Positions 40,080-50,743 of a stretch of DNA of 64,000 nt are shown here, in pieces. The notes beneath the pieces were generated by a model, which had not been told where the DNA came from, ran no database searches, and saw only the letters and a program-made list of their open reading frames with translations. The translations under genes were made by a program, and so were the position numbers. The stretch is from Mesorhizobium sp. (GTDB lineage: Bacteria; Pseudomonadota; Alphaproteobacteria; Rhizobiales; Rhizobiaceae): assembly GCA_004017535.1 (NCBI GenBank), contig SAJS01000002.1, positions 434,001 through 498,000 on the forward strand, read 5' to 3'. The number at the start of each line of letters is the position of its first letter. Position 1 is the first letter of the stretch.

Positions 40080-41482
40080 CAACGTGGCCCTCCGATGGGT
40101 TTGACACCATCAATAGCAGTCGCAGCTTGCCTGAAGGCTTCGCCGCGAACTTCGAAATTCTTGAACTGGTCGAAACTGGCGCAGGCCGGCGAAAGCAGCA
40201 CCACCGCCTCGCCGCCGGCGTCGCTCGCCGCGTCATGGGCGGCATGCTCGACCGCCGCCGCCAGCGTTCCCGATATCTCGTAGGGCACCGCTTCGCCGAG
40301 CGTCGCCGCGAAGGCGGGCGCCGCCTCGCCGATCAGATAGGCCTTGGCGATGCGCGGGAAGAAGCCGCGCAACGGCTCGATGCCGCCTTCCTTGGGCAGG
40401 CCGCCGGCGATCCAGTAGATGCGGCTGGGGAAGCTCGATAACGCTGGAGCCGCCGCATCGGCATTGGTCGCCTTGGAATCGTTGACGAACAGCACATGGT
40501 CCTTGCGGCCGACCTGTTCCATGCGGTGCGCCAGTCCGGGGAAGCTTTCGAGCCCGGCCTGGATCTCGCCGAGCTCGAGCCCGACCTTGAGGCAGGCGAC
40601 GACGGCGGCCAGCGCGTTCTGCGCATTGTGCTGACCGCGCAGGGAGCCTATGCCCTCGAGGAAGGCGACGCGGCTGTAGCGGCCATGCACGGCTTCCATC
40701 AGATTGGTGCCGTCGGCGAAATAGCCATCGGTCAAAGGCAGGCGCTTGGAAATGCGGGTGACCTGCCGCCCTGCCCGCTCGAGTCGGTCGGCGATCTGGG
40801 CGCCCCAGGAATCGTCGACGCCGACGATCGCGGTGTCCGAGCCGGCAACCAGCCGCTCCTTGATCGAGGCGTAATGCGCCATCGTGCCGTGCCGGTCGAG
40901 ATGGTCGGGCGTCAGGTTGAGCAGGATGCCGGCCGTCGGGTTGATCGAGGGCGCGAGATCGATCTGGTAGGACGAGCACTCCACCACATAGTGCCGCTTC
41001 GGTTCGGGCGGATCGAGCGTCATGATGGCTCGGCCGATATTGCCGCCCATCTGCGTGTCGCGGCCCGCCGACTTCAATATATGCGCCGTCAGCGCCGTCG
41101 TCGTCGATTTGCCGTTGGTGCCGGTGATCGCGATGAAGGGTGCTGCCGGCGCTTCGGCGATGCGCTCGCGGCAGAACAGCTCGATATCGCCGATCACCTC
41201 GACGCCGGCACCGCGCGCCAATTCCACCGTCCAATGCGGCTTCGGATGCGTCAGCGGCACCCCTGGCGACAGCACGAAGGCGGCGAAGCGCGGCCAGTCG
41301 GCGGCGCGCAGATCGCCCGTCGCGATGCCCGCGGCCGCTGCCCGGGCGACGCTTTCAGGATTGTCGTCCCAGGCCAGCACCTCGGCGCCGCCCGCAATCA
41401 GCGCATGCGCGGTGGCTATCCCCGAGCCGCCGAGCCCGAAGAGCGAAACGCGTTTGCCTGAGAAGGAAGCGGCGGGGATCAA
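40079..41482 (-). CDS. murD: UDP-N-acetylmuramoylalanine--D-glutamate ligase
   Basis: A 467-residue Mur ligase. [18 protein letters not shown] binds [21 protein letters not shown] is the P-loop, and [19 protein letters not shown] is the C-terminal substrate motif. It adds D-Glu. No ATG is available at the right place: the start is TTG at 41482 with AGGA about 9 nt upstream. It follows mraY by 11 bp. Confidence 0.96.
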   Translation of the reverse strand: MIPAASFSGKRVSLFGLGGSGIATAHALIAGGAEVLAWDDNPESVARAAAAGIATGDLRAADWPRFAAFVLSPGVPLTHPKPHWTVELARGAGVEVIGDIELFCRERIAEAPAAPFIAITGTNGKSTTTALTAHILKSAGRDTQMGGNIGRAIMTLDPPEPKRHYVVECSSYQIDLAPSINPTAGILLNLTPDHLDRHGTMAHYASIKERLVAGSDTAIVGVDDSWGAQIADRLERAGRQVTRISKRLPLTDGYFADGTNLMEAVHGRYSRVAFLEGIGSLRGQHNAQNALAAVVACLKVGLELGEIQAGLESFPGLAHRMEQVGRKDHVLFVNDSKATNADAAAPALSSFPSRIYWIAGGLPKEGGIEPLRGFFPRIAKAYLIGEAAPAFAATLGEAVPYEISGTLAAAVEHAAHDAASDAGGEAVVLLSPACASFDQFKNFEVRGEAFRQAATAIDGVKPIGGPR

Positions 41483-41493
41483 GCGGGCTGGTC

Positions 41494-42576
41494 CTATCTG
41501 AGCTTGAGGGTGGAGAGGCCGACCAGCGCCAGGATGACGGCAATGATCCAGAAGCGGATCACCACCTGGCTTTCGGTCCAGCCGAGCTTTTCGAAATGGT
41601 GATGGATCGGCGCCATCAGGAAGACGCGCTTGCCGGTCATCTTGAAATAGCCGACCTGGATGATGACCGAGAAGATCTCGACCACGAACAGGCCGCCGAC
41701 GATGACCAGAACGATCTCGTGCTTGGTGGCGACGGCGATGGTGCCGATCAGGCCGCCCATCGCCAGTGAGCCGGTGTCGCCCATGAAGATCGCGGCCGGC
41801 GGAGCGTTGAACCAGAGGAAGCCGAGGCCGGCGCCGATCACCGCGCCGAGCACGACGGCGAGCTCGCCGGTGCCGGGAACGAAATGGATCTGCAGATATT
41901 CCGCGAAGACCGCGTTGCCCGAGAGATAGGCGATGACGCCGAAAGACGCCGCCGCGATCATGATCGGCACGATCGCCAGGCCGTCGAGGCCATCGGTCAG
42001 GTTCACCGCATTGCCCGCGCCGACAATGACGAAGCAGGAGAACGGCACGAAGAACCAGCCGAGGTTGATCAGGAACTCCTTGGCGAAGGGGAAGGTCAGA
42101 GACGACGAGAACGGAGCCTGGCCGTTATGCATGATCACCCACGCGGCTATTGCCGCGATGACGAATTCGATCGCCAGCCTCGCCTTGCCAGAGAAGCCCA
42201 GATGCGATTGCTTGGTGACCTTGAGATAGTCGTCGTAAAAGCCGATCGAGCCGAAGCCGACTGTGACCAGCAGCACAACCCAGACATAGATCGAGGATAG
42301 ATTCGCCCATAAAAGCGACGAGCCGATGATGCCGGACAGGATCATCAGCCCGCCCATGGTCGGCGTTCCAGCCTTCTTGAAATGCGTCTGCGGGCCGTCG
42401 GCACGGATCGGCTGACCCTTGCCTTGCCGCAGGCGCAGCAAATTGATGATCGTCGGCCCGAAGATGAAGACGATCAGCGCCGAGGTGATCAGCGCACCAC
42501 CGGTGCGGAAGGTGATGTAGCGGAAGACGTTGAAGATCGAGATCTTGTCCGCGAAATCGACGAGCAGTGTGAACAT
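41494..42576 (-). CDS. mraY: Phospho-N-acetylmuramoyl-pentapeptide transferase
   Basis: A 360-residue, about 10-helix enzyme. [38 protein letters not shown] is the family N-terminal loop; the Asp-rich active-site pieces are [15 protein letters not shown] and [10 protein letters not shown], and the histidine motif is MAPIHHHFE. It makes lipid I from UDP-MurNAc-pentapeptide and undecaprenyl phosphate. Confidence 0.98.
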   Translation of the reverse strand: MFTLLVDFADKISIFNVFRYITFRTGGALITSALIVFIFGPTIINLLRLRQGKGQPIRADGPQTHFKKAGTPTMGGLMILSGIIGSSLLWANLSSIYVWVVLLVTVGFGSIGFYDDYLKVTKQSHLGFSGKARLAIEFVIAAIAAWVIMHNGQAPFSSSLTFPFAKEFLINLGWFFVPFSCFVIVGAGNAVNLTDGLDGLAIVPIMIAAASFGVIAYLSGNAVFAEYLQIHFVPGTGELAVVLGAVIGAGLGFLWFNAPPAAIFMGDTGSLAMGGLIGTIAVATKHEIVLVIVGGLFVVEIFSVIIQVGYFKMTGKRVFLMAPIHHHFEKLGWTESQVVIRFWIIAVILALVGLSTLKLR

Positions 42577-42603
42577 GGTCCTTCCGTCCCCCGGAGCCCG
42601 ACC

Positions 42604-44037
42604 TCAAGTCGGCTTAATGTTTGTGGCTTCCGCCGGAAATTTGCCGAGCAGCGCCTCGACCAGCTTTGAAAACCCGATGCCTTTCGACGATTTGACCATC
42701 ACCACGTCGCCGGGCCTGAGCGCAGAGATCACGATCGGCTTCAGTTCCTCAACGCCTGCCCGGTACTCGGTCTGGACATCGGCCGGCAACACCTCGGCCA
42801 GCGCCCGCATTTCCGGCCCGCCGAGAAAGACGTTGCGCGTGCCGGTGCCGACGATCAGCTCGGCCAGCGCCGCATGGAGCTTCGCCGAGTGGCTGCCAAG
42901 CTCCAGCATGTCGCCCAGCACCGCGATGCGCCGGCCCCCGCCCGAGACGGGCGTGGCGTTGAGCAGCGCCATCGCCGCCGCCATCGACGCCGGATTGGCG
43001 TTGTAGCTCTCGTCGATCAGCGTGATCGGCCCGTTTGGGTGATGCAGGACATGGCGCCGGCCACGCCCGCGTTCGGCCGACAGGTCGGCAAGCGCCGCCG
43101 CGACTTTGTCGAGATCGGCGCCGACGAGCTTGGCAGCGCCCAGCACGGCCAATGCATTCTGCACCATATGGCGACCGGGAGCCCCGACACGCGCCGCAAC
43201 ATCCTGCTTGCCGATTTTGGCGGTGATGTCGGAGTGATCGGCGTAGAGCTCGCAGCCGGTGAGCCGGAACGTCGAACGGGCATTCTCGCCGAAGCCGAAG
43301 ACGTGCTCGACGCCGGCTTCCTTCGCCATCTTCTCGAGCAGCTTCCAGCGCTGGTCGTCACGATTGAGCACCGCGGCGCCGCCGGGCTCCAAGCCCTCGA
43401 ATATCTCCGCCTTCGCCTTGGCGATCTCATCCAGATTCTTGAAGAAACCGAGATGAGCGGCGGCAATCATCGTCACGATGGCAACATGCGGCCTGACCAT
43501 CTTGACCAGCGGCCTGATCTCGCCCGGATGGTTCATGCCGATCTCGAAAACCGCGTAGTCGCAGTCCTGCGGCATGCGGGCGAGCGTCAGCGGCACGCCC
43601 CAATGGTTGTTGAACGACTGCGCCGAGGCGTGCACCTTGCCGACCGCCGACAGCACATGGCGCAGCGCTTCCTTGGTGGTCGTCTTGCCGGCCGAGCCGG
43701 TGACCGCGATGATCCGGGCCTTCGAGCGGGCGCGGGCAGCAACGCCCAGCCTCTCGAGGGCCGCAAGCACGTCCTGCACAACGATCATCGGCGCCGTCAG
43801 CCGGCCGAGCGAGGGCAGCTTGCCCTCGGCGACGACCAGGACGGCCGCTCCGGCCTTGACCGCCGCTGTCGCGAAATCATGGCCGTCCATCGCCTCGCCC
43901 TTGATGGCGAAGAAGGCGTTTCCCGGCTCCAGGCTGCGGCTGTCGATCGAAATACCGGTGATGCCTTCCGGCAGCGAGCCGATGGGCCTGCCTTCCATGG
44001 CTTCGACCAGCGCTTCCGACGTCCATAGCAAGTTCAT
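42604..44037 (-). CDS. murF: UDP-MurNAc-tripeptide--D-alanyl-D-alanine ligase
   Basis: A 477-residue Mur ligase. The P-loop is [19 protein letters not shown], followed by [13 protein letters not shown] and the [13 protein letters not shown] motif. It adds the D-Ala-D-Ala dipeptide made by Ddl. Its ATG overlaps the murE stop by 4 bp (ATGA). Confidence 0.98.
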   Translation of the reverse strand: MNLLWTSEALVEAMEGRPIGSLPEGITGISIDSRSLEPGNAFFAIKGEAMDGHDFATAAVKAGAAVLVVAEGKLPSLGRLTAPMIVVQDVLAALERLGVAARARSKARIIAVTGSAGKTTTKEALRHVLSAVGKVHASAQSFNNHWGVPLTLARMPQDCDYAVFEIGMNHPGEIRPLVKMVRPHVAIVTMIAAAHLGFFKNLDEIAKAKAEIFEGLEPGGAAVLNRDDQRWKLLEKMAKEAGVEHVFGFGENARSTFRLTGCELYADHSDITAKIGKQDVAARVGAPGRHMVQNALAVLGAAKLVGADLDKVAAALADLSAERGRGRRHVLHHPNGPITLIDESYNANPASMAAAMALLNATPVSGGGRRIAVLGDMLELGSHSAKLHAALAELIVGTGTRNVFLGGPEMRALAEVLPADVQTEYRAGVEELKPIVISALRPGDVVMVKSSKGIGFSKLVEALLGKFPAEATNIKPT

Positions 44038-45488
44038 GCGGCGCGCTCCTTCAGCGCATCGCGCACTTCCTCATGGTCGGAGAAGTGGAAGGTCTGGGCG
44101 CCGATGGTCTGGCCTTCCTCATGCCCCTTGCCGGCGACGATGAGCGTATCGCCGGCGCGCAGCATCGCCACCGCCTCATGGATCGCCTTGCGGCGGTCGC
44201 CGATCTCGATGGCGCCGGGCGCTGCGGCGAGAATGGCCGCGCGGATGGTCTCGGGCACTTCCGTGCGCGGATTGTCGTCGGTGACGATGACGATGTCGGC
44301 GAGCCGCGTCGCGATCTCGCCCATGATCGGCCTTTTTCCCCGATCGCGGTCGCCGCCGCAGCCGAAGACCACGATGACGCGGCCGGTGGTGAAAGGCCGG
44401 ACCGAGGTCAGCACGTTTTCCAGCGCATCGGGCTTGTGCGCGTAGTCGACATAGACAGGAGCGCCGGCGGCGGTGGCGCCGACGAGGTCGAGCCGGCCCG
44501 GCGCGCCCTTCAATTTTTGTAGGGCGGCCAAAGCTTTATCCACCGGCGTTCCAGTCGAGATGGCAAGGCCGGCCGAGACCAGCGCATTGGAAATTTGGAA
44601 GTCACCGGCCAGAGGAAGATCGATCTCGTACAGCACGCCGTCGGCCTCGACCTCGGCGCGCTGGCGGTGGCGCTCGTGCTCGACCCGCTTCAGTGTCAGG
44701 AAATCGCCATGACGCCCAACCGTCAGGACCTTGAGGCCCGCCGCCTTTGCGGCATGAACCGTCGGCTCCGACCACGGATCGTCGGCGAAGATAACCGCGG
44801 GCGCGCCCTTCGGCAGCAGCGTGTCGAACAGGCGCAGCTTGGCGCGGTGATAGTCATCGACGGTCGGATGGTAGTCCATGTGGTCGCGACCGAGATTGGT
44901 GAAGGCGCCGGCCGCGAGCTTCACGCCGTCGAGGCGGCGCTGGTCAAGACCGTGGCTCGAGGCTTCCATCGAGGCGTGGGTCACGCCGGCATCCGCCAGT
45001 TCCTTGAGCAATTGGTGCAACGCGACCGGATCGGGCGTGGTCAGCGAGCCATATTCGTTTCGGCCGGGCGCCACGACACCGGTCGTGCCGATCGAGGCGG
45101 CGGCAAACCCCGCCTGCTCCCAGATCTGGCGGGTGAAGGCGGCGACGGATGTCTTGCCGGCGGTACCGGTGACGGCGACCATGGTCTCAGGCTGGCGGCC
45201 GAAGAAGCGTGCGGCGGCGAGCGCCAGCGCATGGCGCGGATCATCGACGGCAAGAACCGGGATCGACAGGCCGGAAAGCGCCGCGCCCCTGCCGGTGACG
45301 ATTGCGGCGGCACCCCGGCTGGCGGCATCGGCGGCATAGGCGGAACCATCAGCCTTGCTGCCGGCAAGCGCAAAGAAGACGACGCCGGTCTTGACCGCGC
45401 GGGAATCGGAGGAAAGTCCGGTAACCTCCAGATCGCGGGAAGCTGTTCCCTCGACAGGCAGGATACCGGCTAGATCTTTTAGATGCAT
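44034..45488 (-). CDS. murE: UDP-MurNAc-L-alanyl-D-glutamate--2,6-diaminopimelate ligase
   Basis: A 484-residue Mur ligase. The P-loop is [42 protein letters not shown] is the central motif, and [16 protein letters not shown] carries the DNPR motif that selects meso-diaminopimelate. The start at 45488 (MHLKDLAG) is chosen over 17 upstream codons. The gap to ftsI is 54 bp, the largest inside the mraZ-murB block. Confidence 0.97.
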   Translation of the reverse strand: MHLKDLAGILPVEGTASRDLEVTGLSSDSRAVKTGVVFFALAGSKADGSAYAADAASRGAAAIVTGRGAALSGLSIPVLAVDDPRHALALAAARFFGRQPETMVAVTGTAGKTSVAAFTRQIWEQAGFAAASIGTTGVVAPGRNEYGSLTTPDPVALHQLLKELADAGVTHASMEASSHGLDQRRLDGVKLAAGAFTNLGRDHMDYHPTVDDYHRAKLRLFDTLLPKGAPAVIFADDPWSEPTVHAAKAAGLKVLTVGRHGDFLTLKRVEHERHRQRAEVEADGVLYEIDLPLAGDFQISNALVSAGLAISTGTPVDKALAALQKLKGAPGRLDLVGATAAGAPVYVDYAHKPDALENVLTSVRPFTTGRVIVVFGCGGDRDRGKRPIMGEIATRLADIVIVTDDNPRTEVPETIRAAILAAAPGAIEIGDRRKAIHEAVAMLRAGDTLIVAGKGHEEGQTIGAQTFHFSDHEEVRDALKERAA

Positions 45489-45542
45489 TGAGTCCCGTTC
45501 ACTGCAACAAAATAGCGCGCAGTTGCCGGCGCGCCCCAAGAA

Positions 45543-47267
45543 TCACTGATAGGAAACCAGCGTTGCACCATTTTCATGGCTGAAATCTGGCTTCACGCCA
45601 AGCATGGCCGCCGAGCGCCTGATGATATTGCCGGCGATAACCCCCGCATTGTTGGCGGCGACGTCCGTCATCCCGGGCTTTTCCGGATGCGGAGCGTCGG
45701 CGATCGTGAACACCAGAAATTGCGGATCGTCCATCGGGAAGGCGGCGACGAAGGTGTTGAAATTCAACTCCTTGGAGTAACGGCCGTTGATGACCTTCTC
45801 GGCCGTTCCGGTCTTGCCGCCAACGCGGTAGCCGGGAGCCCTGGCGTTTCTGGCCGAGCCCTTCTCGGCATTGAGCGTATAGAGATAGCGCATGCCTTCG
45901 ACCGTCTTGTCGCTGACCACTTTCTTGGCCACCGCCATCGCCTCCTGTTCGCTGCGGACCAGGAATGTCGGCTGGATCAGATAGCCCTGCATCAGCGCCG
46001 CGCAGCCGACGGCGGCTTGCAGCGGCGTCGTCGACACGCCATGGCCGAAGGCGATGGTGAACGAATTGACCTGTTTCCAGACCTTGGGTTCGGTCGGGCG
46101 CGCGACCTCCGGCAGTTCGGTCTGCATCCTGTCGAGGATGCCGAGGCGATGCAGGAATTCGCGGTGCCCCTCGATGCCGACAAGCTCCGCCTCCCTGGCC
46201 GAGCCGATGTTGGACGAATAGAGGAACACCTCCGGCAGCGACAGCACGCGGTTCTTGCCGTGGAAATCGTGAATGGCCTGATGGCCGACCCGGATCGGAT
46301 GCGACGCGTCGAAGTGGCTGTTCATCGTCGCCTTGCCGGAATCGAGCGCCATCGCCGAGGTGAAGCTCTTGAAGGTCGAGCCCATCTCGTAGAGGCCCGC
46401 CGACATGCGGTTCAGCCGGTCCTTGTCCTGGGCATTGTAGGGATTGTTCGGGTCGAAGTCCGGCACCGAGGCCATCGCCATCACTTCGCCCGTCTTGATG
46501 TTCAGCACGACGGCGCCGGCGCCCATGGCGCGATAGCGCTCCAGCCCGGCGGCGATCTCGTCGCGCACCACATGCTGGACGCGCAGATCGATCGAAAGCC
46601 TGACCGGCTTGAGGTCCTTGGCGATGGCAAGGCCCGACGCCTGCAGGTCGCTCAGCCCCTGCTCGTCGATATACTTCTCCATGCCGGAGATGCCCTGGTT
46701 GTCGATATTGGTCAGGCCGACGATATAGGACGAGGTCTCGCCGCTCGGATAGAAGCGGCGCTTTTCGGTGCGGAAGCCGAGGCCGGGAACGCCCAGCGCC
46801 ATGATGTCGGCCTGCTGCTTCGGCGTCAGCTGGCGCTGCAGCCAGACGAAGCCGGCTCCGCTCTTGAGCTTGCGATAGGTCTGCTCGTAGTCTATCTCCG
46901 GCAGCACGGTCGACAATTTCTCGATCGCTTCGTCGGCATCGACGATGCGCCGCGGCTCGGCAAACAGCGACGCCGTCTTGATGTCGGTCGCCAGCACTTC
47001 GCCATTACGGTCGACGATATCGGGACGCGACGCGGTGACCCTGCTCTGCGGGCCGTCCGACAGGTCCGGATTCTGCAGGCCGAGATAGACAAGCCGGCCG
47101 GCAATCGTCGAATAGAGGGTGAAGAACACCGCCATCGTCATGACGATGCGGGTCCTGGCCTTGCCGCCCGTCGCCTTGCGCGCCGCGTCGACGACGATCG
47201 AGCCGTCCTCGGCGGTCTTCTTCCGGCGCTTCAGCAGGTCACCGATCCTAGGAAGCCTGCCGATCAT
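45543..47267 (-). CDS. ftsI: Division transpeptidase FtsI (PBP3)
   Basis: A 574-residue class B penicillin-binding protein. One membrane helix (about residues 40-62) precedes the dimerisation domain (RGAILDRNGE-like RPDIVDRNGEVLATD) and the transpeptidase domain with S297-T-F-K300, S351-S-N353 and K485-T-G487. It cross-links septal peptidoglycan with FtsW. Its ATG overlaps the ftsL stop by 4 bp. It is the target of beta-lactams. Confidence 0.96.
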   Translation of the reverse strand: MIGRLPRIGDLLKRRKKTAEDGSIVVDAARKATGGKARTRIVMTMAVFFTLYSTIAGRLVYLGLQNPDLSDGPQSRVTASRPDIVDRNGEVLATDIKTASLFAEPRRIVDADEAIEKLSTVLPEIDYEQTYRKLKSGAGFVWLQRQLTPKQQADIMALGVPGLGFRTEKRRFYPSGETSSYIVGLTNIDNQGISGMEKYIDEQGLSDLQASGLAIAKDLKPVRLSIDLRVQHVVRDEIAAGLERYRAMGAGAVVLNIKTGEVMAMASVPDFDPNNPYNAQDKDRLNRMSAGLYEMGSTFKSFTSAMALDSGKATMNSHFDASHPIRVGHQAIHDFHGKNRVLSLPEVFLYSSNIGSAREAELVGIEGHREFLHRLGILDRMQTELPEVARPTEPKVWKQVNSFTIAFGHGVSTTPLQAAVGCAALMQGYLIQPTFLVRSEQEAMAVAKKVVSDKTVEGMRYLYTLNAEKGSARNARAPGYRVGGKTGTAEKVINGRYSKELNFNTFVAAFPMDDPQFLVFTIADAPHPEKPGMTDVAANNAGVIAGNIIRRSAAMLGVKPDFSHENGATLVSYQ

Positions 47268-47659
47268 TGCACCGTGCTCCCCGTGACGACCGGATCCTTG
47301 TCGTCCGCTGGTCCATTGCCGGAATTGTCGGCCAAGCCGCCAAGCCGCTGCGAGGAGAGGTCCTCAATGGTCACCGGTTTTACCGGAATGTCGTCAAGGC
47401 CGCCGATCTGGCGGGCGCTGACCGGTTCGAGTCCGAGCTGGCTCTTGTAGATGTCGGCAAGCTTCTGCAGCCGCGATGGCTGGGTAAGCAGGCTCCAATC
47501 CGCCTTGAGGAGATCGATCGTGTCTTCCTCGTAGCGGATCTGCGCCTGGATCTTCTGCACGGCCGCCATTTGCTCCTCGGCCTCGCGCTTGGTCTTATAG
47601 GTCAGGGCTGCGGCCGAAACCATGACGGCGATCAGGACTATGTCGCTGGTACGAAACAC
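47264..47659 (-). CDS. ftsL: Cell division protein FtsL
   Basis: A 131-residue bitopic protein with one helix at about residues 6-22 (DIVLIAVMVSAAALTYKTK) followed by a coiled coil (REAEEQMAAVQKIQAQIRYEEDTIDLLKADWSLLTQPSRLQKLA). It fits FtsL by place (rsmH-ftsL-ftsI), topology and the LxADWSxLxxPxRLxxLA motif. The start is GTG at 47659 with AGAGGTGAG upstream; the frame is open back to 47743 inside rsmH. A Pro/Asp-rich tail extends the protein beyond the usual length. Confidence 0.9.
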   Translation of the reverse strand: MFRTSDIVLIAVMVSAAALTYKTKREAEEQMAAVQKIQAQIRYEEDTIDLLKADWSLLTQPSRLQKLADIYKSQLGLEPVSARQIGGLDDIPVKPVTIEDLSSQRLGGLADNSGNGPADDKDPVVTGSTVQ

Positions 47660-47663
47660 GTGC

Positions 47664-48680
47664 TCACCTCTCTCCCGGCCGTTCGACGGCGGGAAGCTTT
47701 GGAAGGCCGAAAATCGAAAAATCGCCCGCACGCGCCTGGGCATCTGTGCGGATCGCAGCGCGCAGCCTGGCCGAGCGCGCTCGCGGGTTGGCCGCTATCT
47801 CGGCCTCCCCCGGCGTCACGCCGCCGCCAGCTTTACCGAAGGTCGCGGCGCGCTGCGGCGCGTCGGGCATGTGTCGCGAGCCGCTGGCGGCTTCGGAACG
47901 GTCGGCGATGAAGCGCTTGACGATGCGGTCTTCCAGGGAGTGGAAGGTCACCACGGCAAGCCGGCCACCGGGCTTCAGCGCCCGCTCGGCCGCCAGCAGC
48001 GCCCTTGCAAGCTCGCCAAGCTCGTCATTGACGAAGATGCGCAAAGCCTGGAAGACGCGCGTGGCCGGATGGATCTTGTCCTTGGGTCCGCGTCCGACAT
48101 GCGTTTCGATGGCGTCCGCGAGATCGAGCGTGCGCTCGAACGGTCTCTTCTCGCGCCGGCTCTCGATCATGCGTGCGATGCGGCCGGCATGGCGCTCCTC
48201 GCCGAGAAAGCCGAAGATGCGGGCAAGATCGCCGGCCTTGAAGGTGTTGACGACGTCGGCGGCGGAAAGCCCCGACTGCGCCATGCGCATGTCGAGCGGC
48301 CCATCGGCGCGAAAGGAAAACCCGCGCTCCGCCTGGTCGAGCTGCATGGAGGAAACACCGATGTCGAGCACCACGCCGTCGGCGCCCTCGACATGTTCGT
48401 CCAGCGTCGAGAACGGCGCCTGGACAAGCCTCAGCCGGCCGCCCGCCTGCCGCTCCAGCGCCCTGCCCGCCGCGATTGCGTCCGGGTCGCGGTCGATGGC
48501 AATGACGGAGGCGCCGCGATCGAGGATGGCGCGGGTGTAGCCGCCGGCACCGAATGTCCCGTCGACGATCGTCTCGCCGGCCTTCGGCGCAAGCGCGTCG
48601 AGCACCTCGGCAAGGAGGACCGGAATGTGGCGGGCCGGTCCGCCAACGGCGTGAGGATCATCGCCGTGGCCAGCCATCAT
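47664..48680 (-). CDS. rsmH: 16S rRNA (cytosine(1402)-N(4))-methyltransferase
   Basis: A 338-residue SAM methyltransferase. [13 protein letters not shown] is the N-terminal hallmark, [16 protein letters not shown] the SAM motif, [28 protein letters not shown] the family core, and [14 protein letters not shown] the late motif. It methylates C1402 of 16S rRNA. The start at 48680 overlaps the mraZ stop (ATGATG containing TGA); the very long open frame continuing to 49325 is mraZ in another frame. Confidence 0.97.
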   Translation of the reverse strand: MMAGHGDDPHAVGGPARHIPVLLAEVLDALAPKAGETIVDGTFGAGGYTRAILDRGASVIAIDRDPDAIAAGRALERQAGGRLRLVQAPFSTLDEHVEGADGVVLDIGVSSMQLDQAERGFSFRADGPLDMRMAQSGLSAADVVNTFKAGDLARIFGFLGEERHAGRIARMIESRREKRPFERTLDLADAIETHVGRGPKDKIHPATRVFQALRIFVNDELGELARALLAAERALKPGGRLAVVTFHSLEDRIVKRFIADRSEAASGSRHMPDAPQRAATFGKAGGGVTPGEAEIAANPRARSARLRAAIRTDAQARAGDFSIFGLPKLPAVERPGER

Positions 48681-49135
48681 TCCGATCGCTCCCCGGGCTT
48701 CGTCTCCTGCCGAAGCTGCAAAAGCCTGGCGCGCGCCTGCGCCCCATAGGCGGAAAGCCGTCCCGGCTCCCAGATCTGAAAGAAATTGCCGCGGCCGACA
48801 AAGGCCACCTCGTTCGAGATGCCCGTATGCTCGCGGATGAAGTCGCTCATGGTGATGCGGCCATCCTGATCGAGCTTCAGGAACGTCCCGTCGCCGTGGC
48901 AGAAGAACGACATGTCGTCCGCCGTCTGCACAAAGGGATCCTCCAGCGCGATCCGCTGCTCGTACCGGTCGAGCAGATCGAGTCCGCCGACATCCATGGC
49001 CGGCAGGTCCAGGCAACGCAGCGCGTAAAGCTCCGAATAGCCGCGTTTCTGAACCACCGCGCGGAAATGCGCCGGAACGGAGACCCGCCCCTTCGCATCG
49101 ATCCTGTTCACCGCGTTTGACAGAAATCGGTCCAA
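48677..49135 (-). CDS. mraZ: Transcriptional regulator MraZ
   Basis: A 152-residue protein with two SpoVT/AbrB-like DXXXR repeats: [14 protein letters not shown] near residue 13 and [16 protein letters not shown] near residue 88. MraZ represses its own dcw operon by binding GGG-containing direct repeats. The start appears to be TTG at 49135, with no strong Shine-Dalgarno within 12 nt, which may limit synthesis. The four phased boxes at 49315-49349 lie 180 bp upstream. Confidence 0.95.
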   Translation of the reverse strand: MDRFLSNAVNRIDAKGRVSVPAHFRAVVQKRGYSELYALRCLDLPAMDVGGLDLLDRYEQRIALEDPFVQTADDMSFFCHGDGTFLKLDQDGRITMSDFIREHTGISNEVAFVGRGNFFQIWEPGRLSAYGAQARARLLQLRQETKPGERSE

Positions 49136-49314
49136 TGAACGCTACAGCCGCTTCCGCCGCCGCACCCCTTCCCATGTTGTTCTCCGCGCCCTCGCCGCAC
49201 TCGCGGCAAATCGCTTCATTCACCGGGGCGAAAACCGGCAAACGCGCAGCCGCCGCGGCTGCCCGATTGGCGTACGCTTCACCCTGACGCGGAACGAAAG
49301 CTTGATGATGTGAA
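49136..49314 (-). other. Long 5' leader of mraZ
   Basis: No gene is supported here. If transcription starts just downstream of the putative promoter at 49316-49344, the dcw mRNA has a leader of roughly 170 nt. It is GC-rich with GCCGCCGC runs and could fold, but I see no single dominant hairpin or known riboswitch. Confidence 0.35.
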
Positions 49315-49349
49315 CGGGATATCATGGGGTACTATGGGCGTCAACGGGA
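49315..49349. promoter_or_regulatory. Four MraZ-type boxes overlapping a putative dcw promoter
   Basis: CGGGA (49315-49319), TGGGG (49325-49329), TGGGC (49335-49339) and CGGGA (49345-49349) recur exactly every 10 bp, that is (T/C)GGGN with 5-bp spacers, as known for MraZ. On the minus strand TTGACG (49344-49339) and TATCCC (49321-49316), 17 bp apart, form a possible -35/-10 pair inside the boxes. Binding would therefore cover the promoter. Confidence 0.75.
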
Positions 49350-49532
49350 ACAGGCATCACAAACACGCGCATCACAACCACAAAGCGCAGGCCGAAGGCA
49401 CGTCTCGTCTTTATCCTCCATTAAGCCTAACGAAGCGTTTAGAGCCCTGTGGCCCAAAAGGACGCTCCTTGTCGCGAACAGCCGGCACGCATAGCGTCGT
49501 TGGAGTTTTCTGCCTGAAGAAGGATCGAGCTG

Positions 49533-50648
49533 ATGTCCGACTCTGCGAAGTCACGCGCCGCGACACTGGCCCATTTGCGCAGCGCCGATTTCGCCAAAGG
49601 CGATCCCATCCCCCTGCCGCTGACCATGGCCTCGATCTTCCACGCGCCTGGCGACGCGACGGGCTTCAATCAATATGGCCGCTTCAGCAACCCGACCTGG
49701 CATGCTGTCGAGCACGCGCTTGGCCATCTTGAAGACGCGCAATGCATCATCTTTCCATCAGGAATGGCGGCGATTTCCGCGGCTCTCTTCGCGCTCGTCA
49801 AATCGGGCGACTGCATCCTCTTGCCGTCGGACGGCTATCACACGACGCGTGCGCTGGCCGAGCGTTTCCTGAAACCGCTCGGCGTCGCCTACGACGTGCG
49901 GCCGACGGCAAGCATGCTCGACGGCGGTTTCGCCGGCTACCGGGCGGTTTTTGTCGAAAGTCCGTCGAACCCGCGGCTGGACATCTGCGACATTACCGCC
50001 GTAGCCAAGGCCGTCCATGCAGAAGGAGGGATCTTGATTGTCGACAACACGACGATGACGCCCTTCGGCCAACGCCCGCTCGATTTAGGCGCAGACATCG
50101 TGGTCTCGGCCGATACCAAGGCCATCAACGGCCATTCCGATGTTCTTTTCGGCCATGTTGCCAGCCGCGATCCCGACATTATCACCAGGGTGAAGGATTG
50201 GCGCGAGACGGCCGGCGGCATCCCTGGTCCGTTCGAGGCGTGGCTGGTCCACCGCGGCCTCGAGACGTTGGAAGTGCGGTTCGACCGTATGTGCTCGTCG
50301 GCCGAAACGATCGCGCGGCGCCTGAAAGACCATCGTGCGGTCAGCGGCCTGCGCTTTCCCGGGCTTGCAGGCGATGCCTCGCACAATTTGGCGCGTGCCC
50401 AGATGCAACGTTTCGGCTTCCTGATTTCCTTCGAGCTCGCCTCAGAAAAAGAGGCAGAGGCATTCATCGACAACTGCGCGCTGATCGAATCGGCAACGTC
50501 CTTCGGAGGCGTGCATACATCTGCCGAGCGACGCTCGAAACGCGGCGATGACGTGCCGCCGGGCTTCGTTCGCCTGGCGATCGGCTGCGAGCCGGTCGAG
50601 GAACTCTGGAAGGCAATCGAGGCGTCGCTGGACAAGATCGCCGGTTGA
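49533..50648 (+). CDS. Cys/Met metabolism PLP-dependent enzyme (cystathionine lyase/synthase type)
   Basis: A 371-residue fold-type I PLP enzyme. The PLP lysine is K196 in VSADTKAINGHSD; YGRFSNPTWHAVEHALGHLE and FPSGMAAISAALFAL are cofactor and substrate loops, and ESPSNPRLDICDI carries the Asp/Asn region. The family includes cystathionine gamma-synthase, beta-lyase and gamma-lyase and O-acylhomoserine sulfhydrylase; the reaction cannot be fixed from motifs alone. GAAGGA lies 8 nt before the ATG. It diverges from mraZ across the MraZ boxes, about 180 bp from them. Confidence 0.87.
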   Translation: MSDSAKSRAATLAHLRSADFAKGDPIPLPLTMASIFHAPGDATGFNQYGRFSNPTWHAVEHALGHLEDAQCIIFPSGMAAISAALFALVKSGDCILLPSDGYHTTRALAERFLKPLGVAYDVRPTASMLDGGFAGYRAVFVESPSNPRLDICDITAVAKAVHAEGGILIVDNTTMTPFGQRPLDLGADIVVSADTKAINGHSDVLFGHVASRDPDIITRVKDWRETAGGIPGPFEAWLVHRGLETLEVRFDRMCSSAETIARRLKDHRAVSGLRFPGLAGDASHNLARAQMQRFGFLISFELASEKEAEAFIDNCALIESATSFGGVHTSAERRSKRGDDVPPGFVRLAIGCEPVEELWKAIEASLDKIAG

Positions 50649-50743
50649 GTAAACCTCCGCCCACGCCAGATGCCTCACATTGAACCAGAAGACCCGCCCA
50701 TCAGCGTAACCTCCTGATCCCGTTCAGCTATTGTGACGAGAAA

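Noticed and set aside
45576..47450. A 624-codon plus-strand open frame opposite ftsI
   Set aside because: Antisense shadow of ftsI; composition is that of shadow frames in high-GC DNA.
49310..49732. A 140-codon frame across the MraZ boxes
   Set aside because: It overlaps the operator and then the PLP-enzyme gene in another frame; no start signal.
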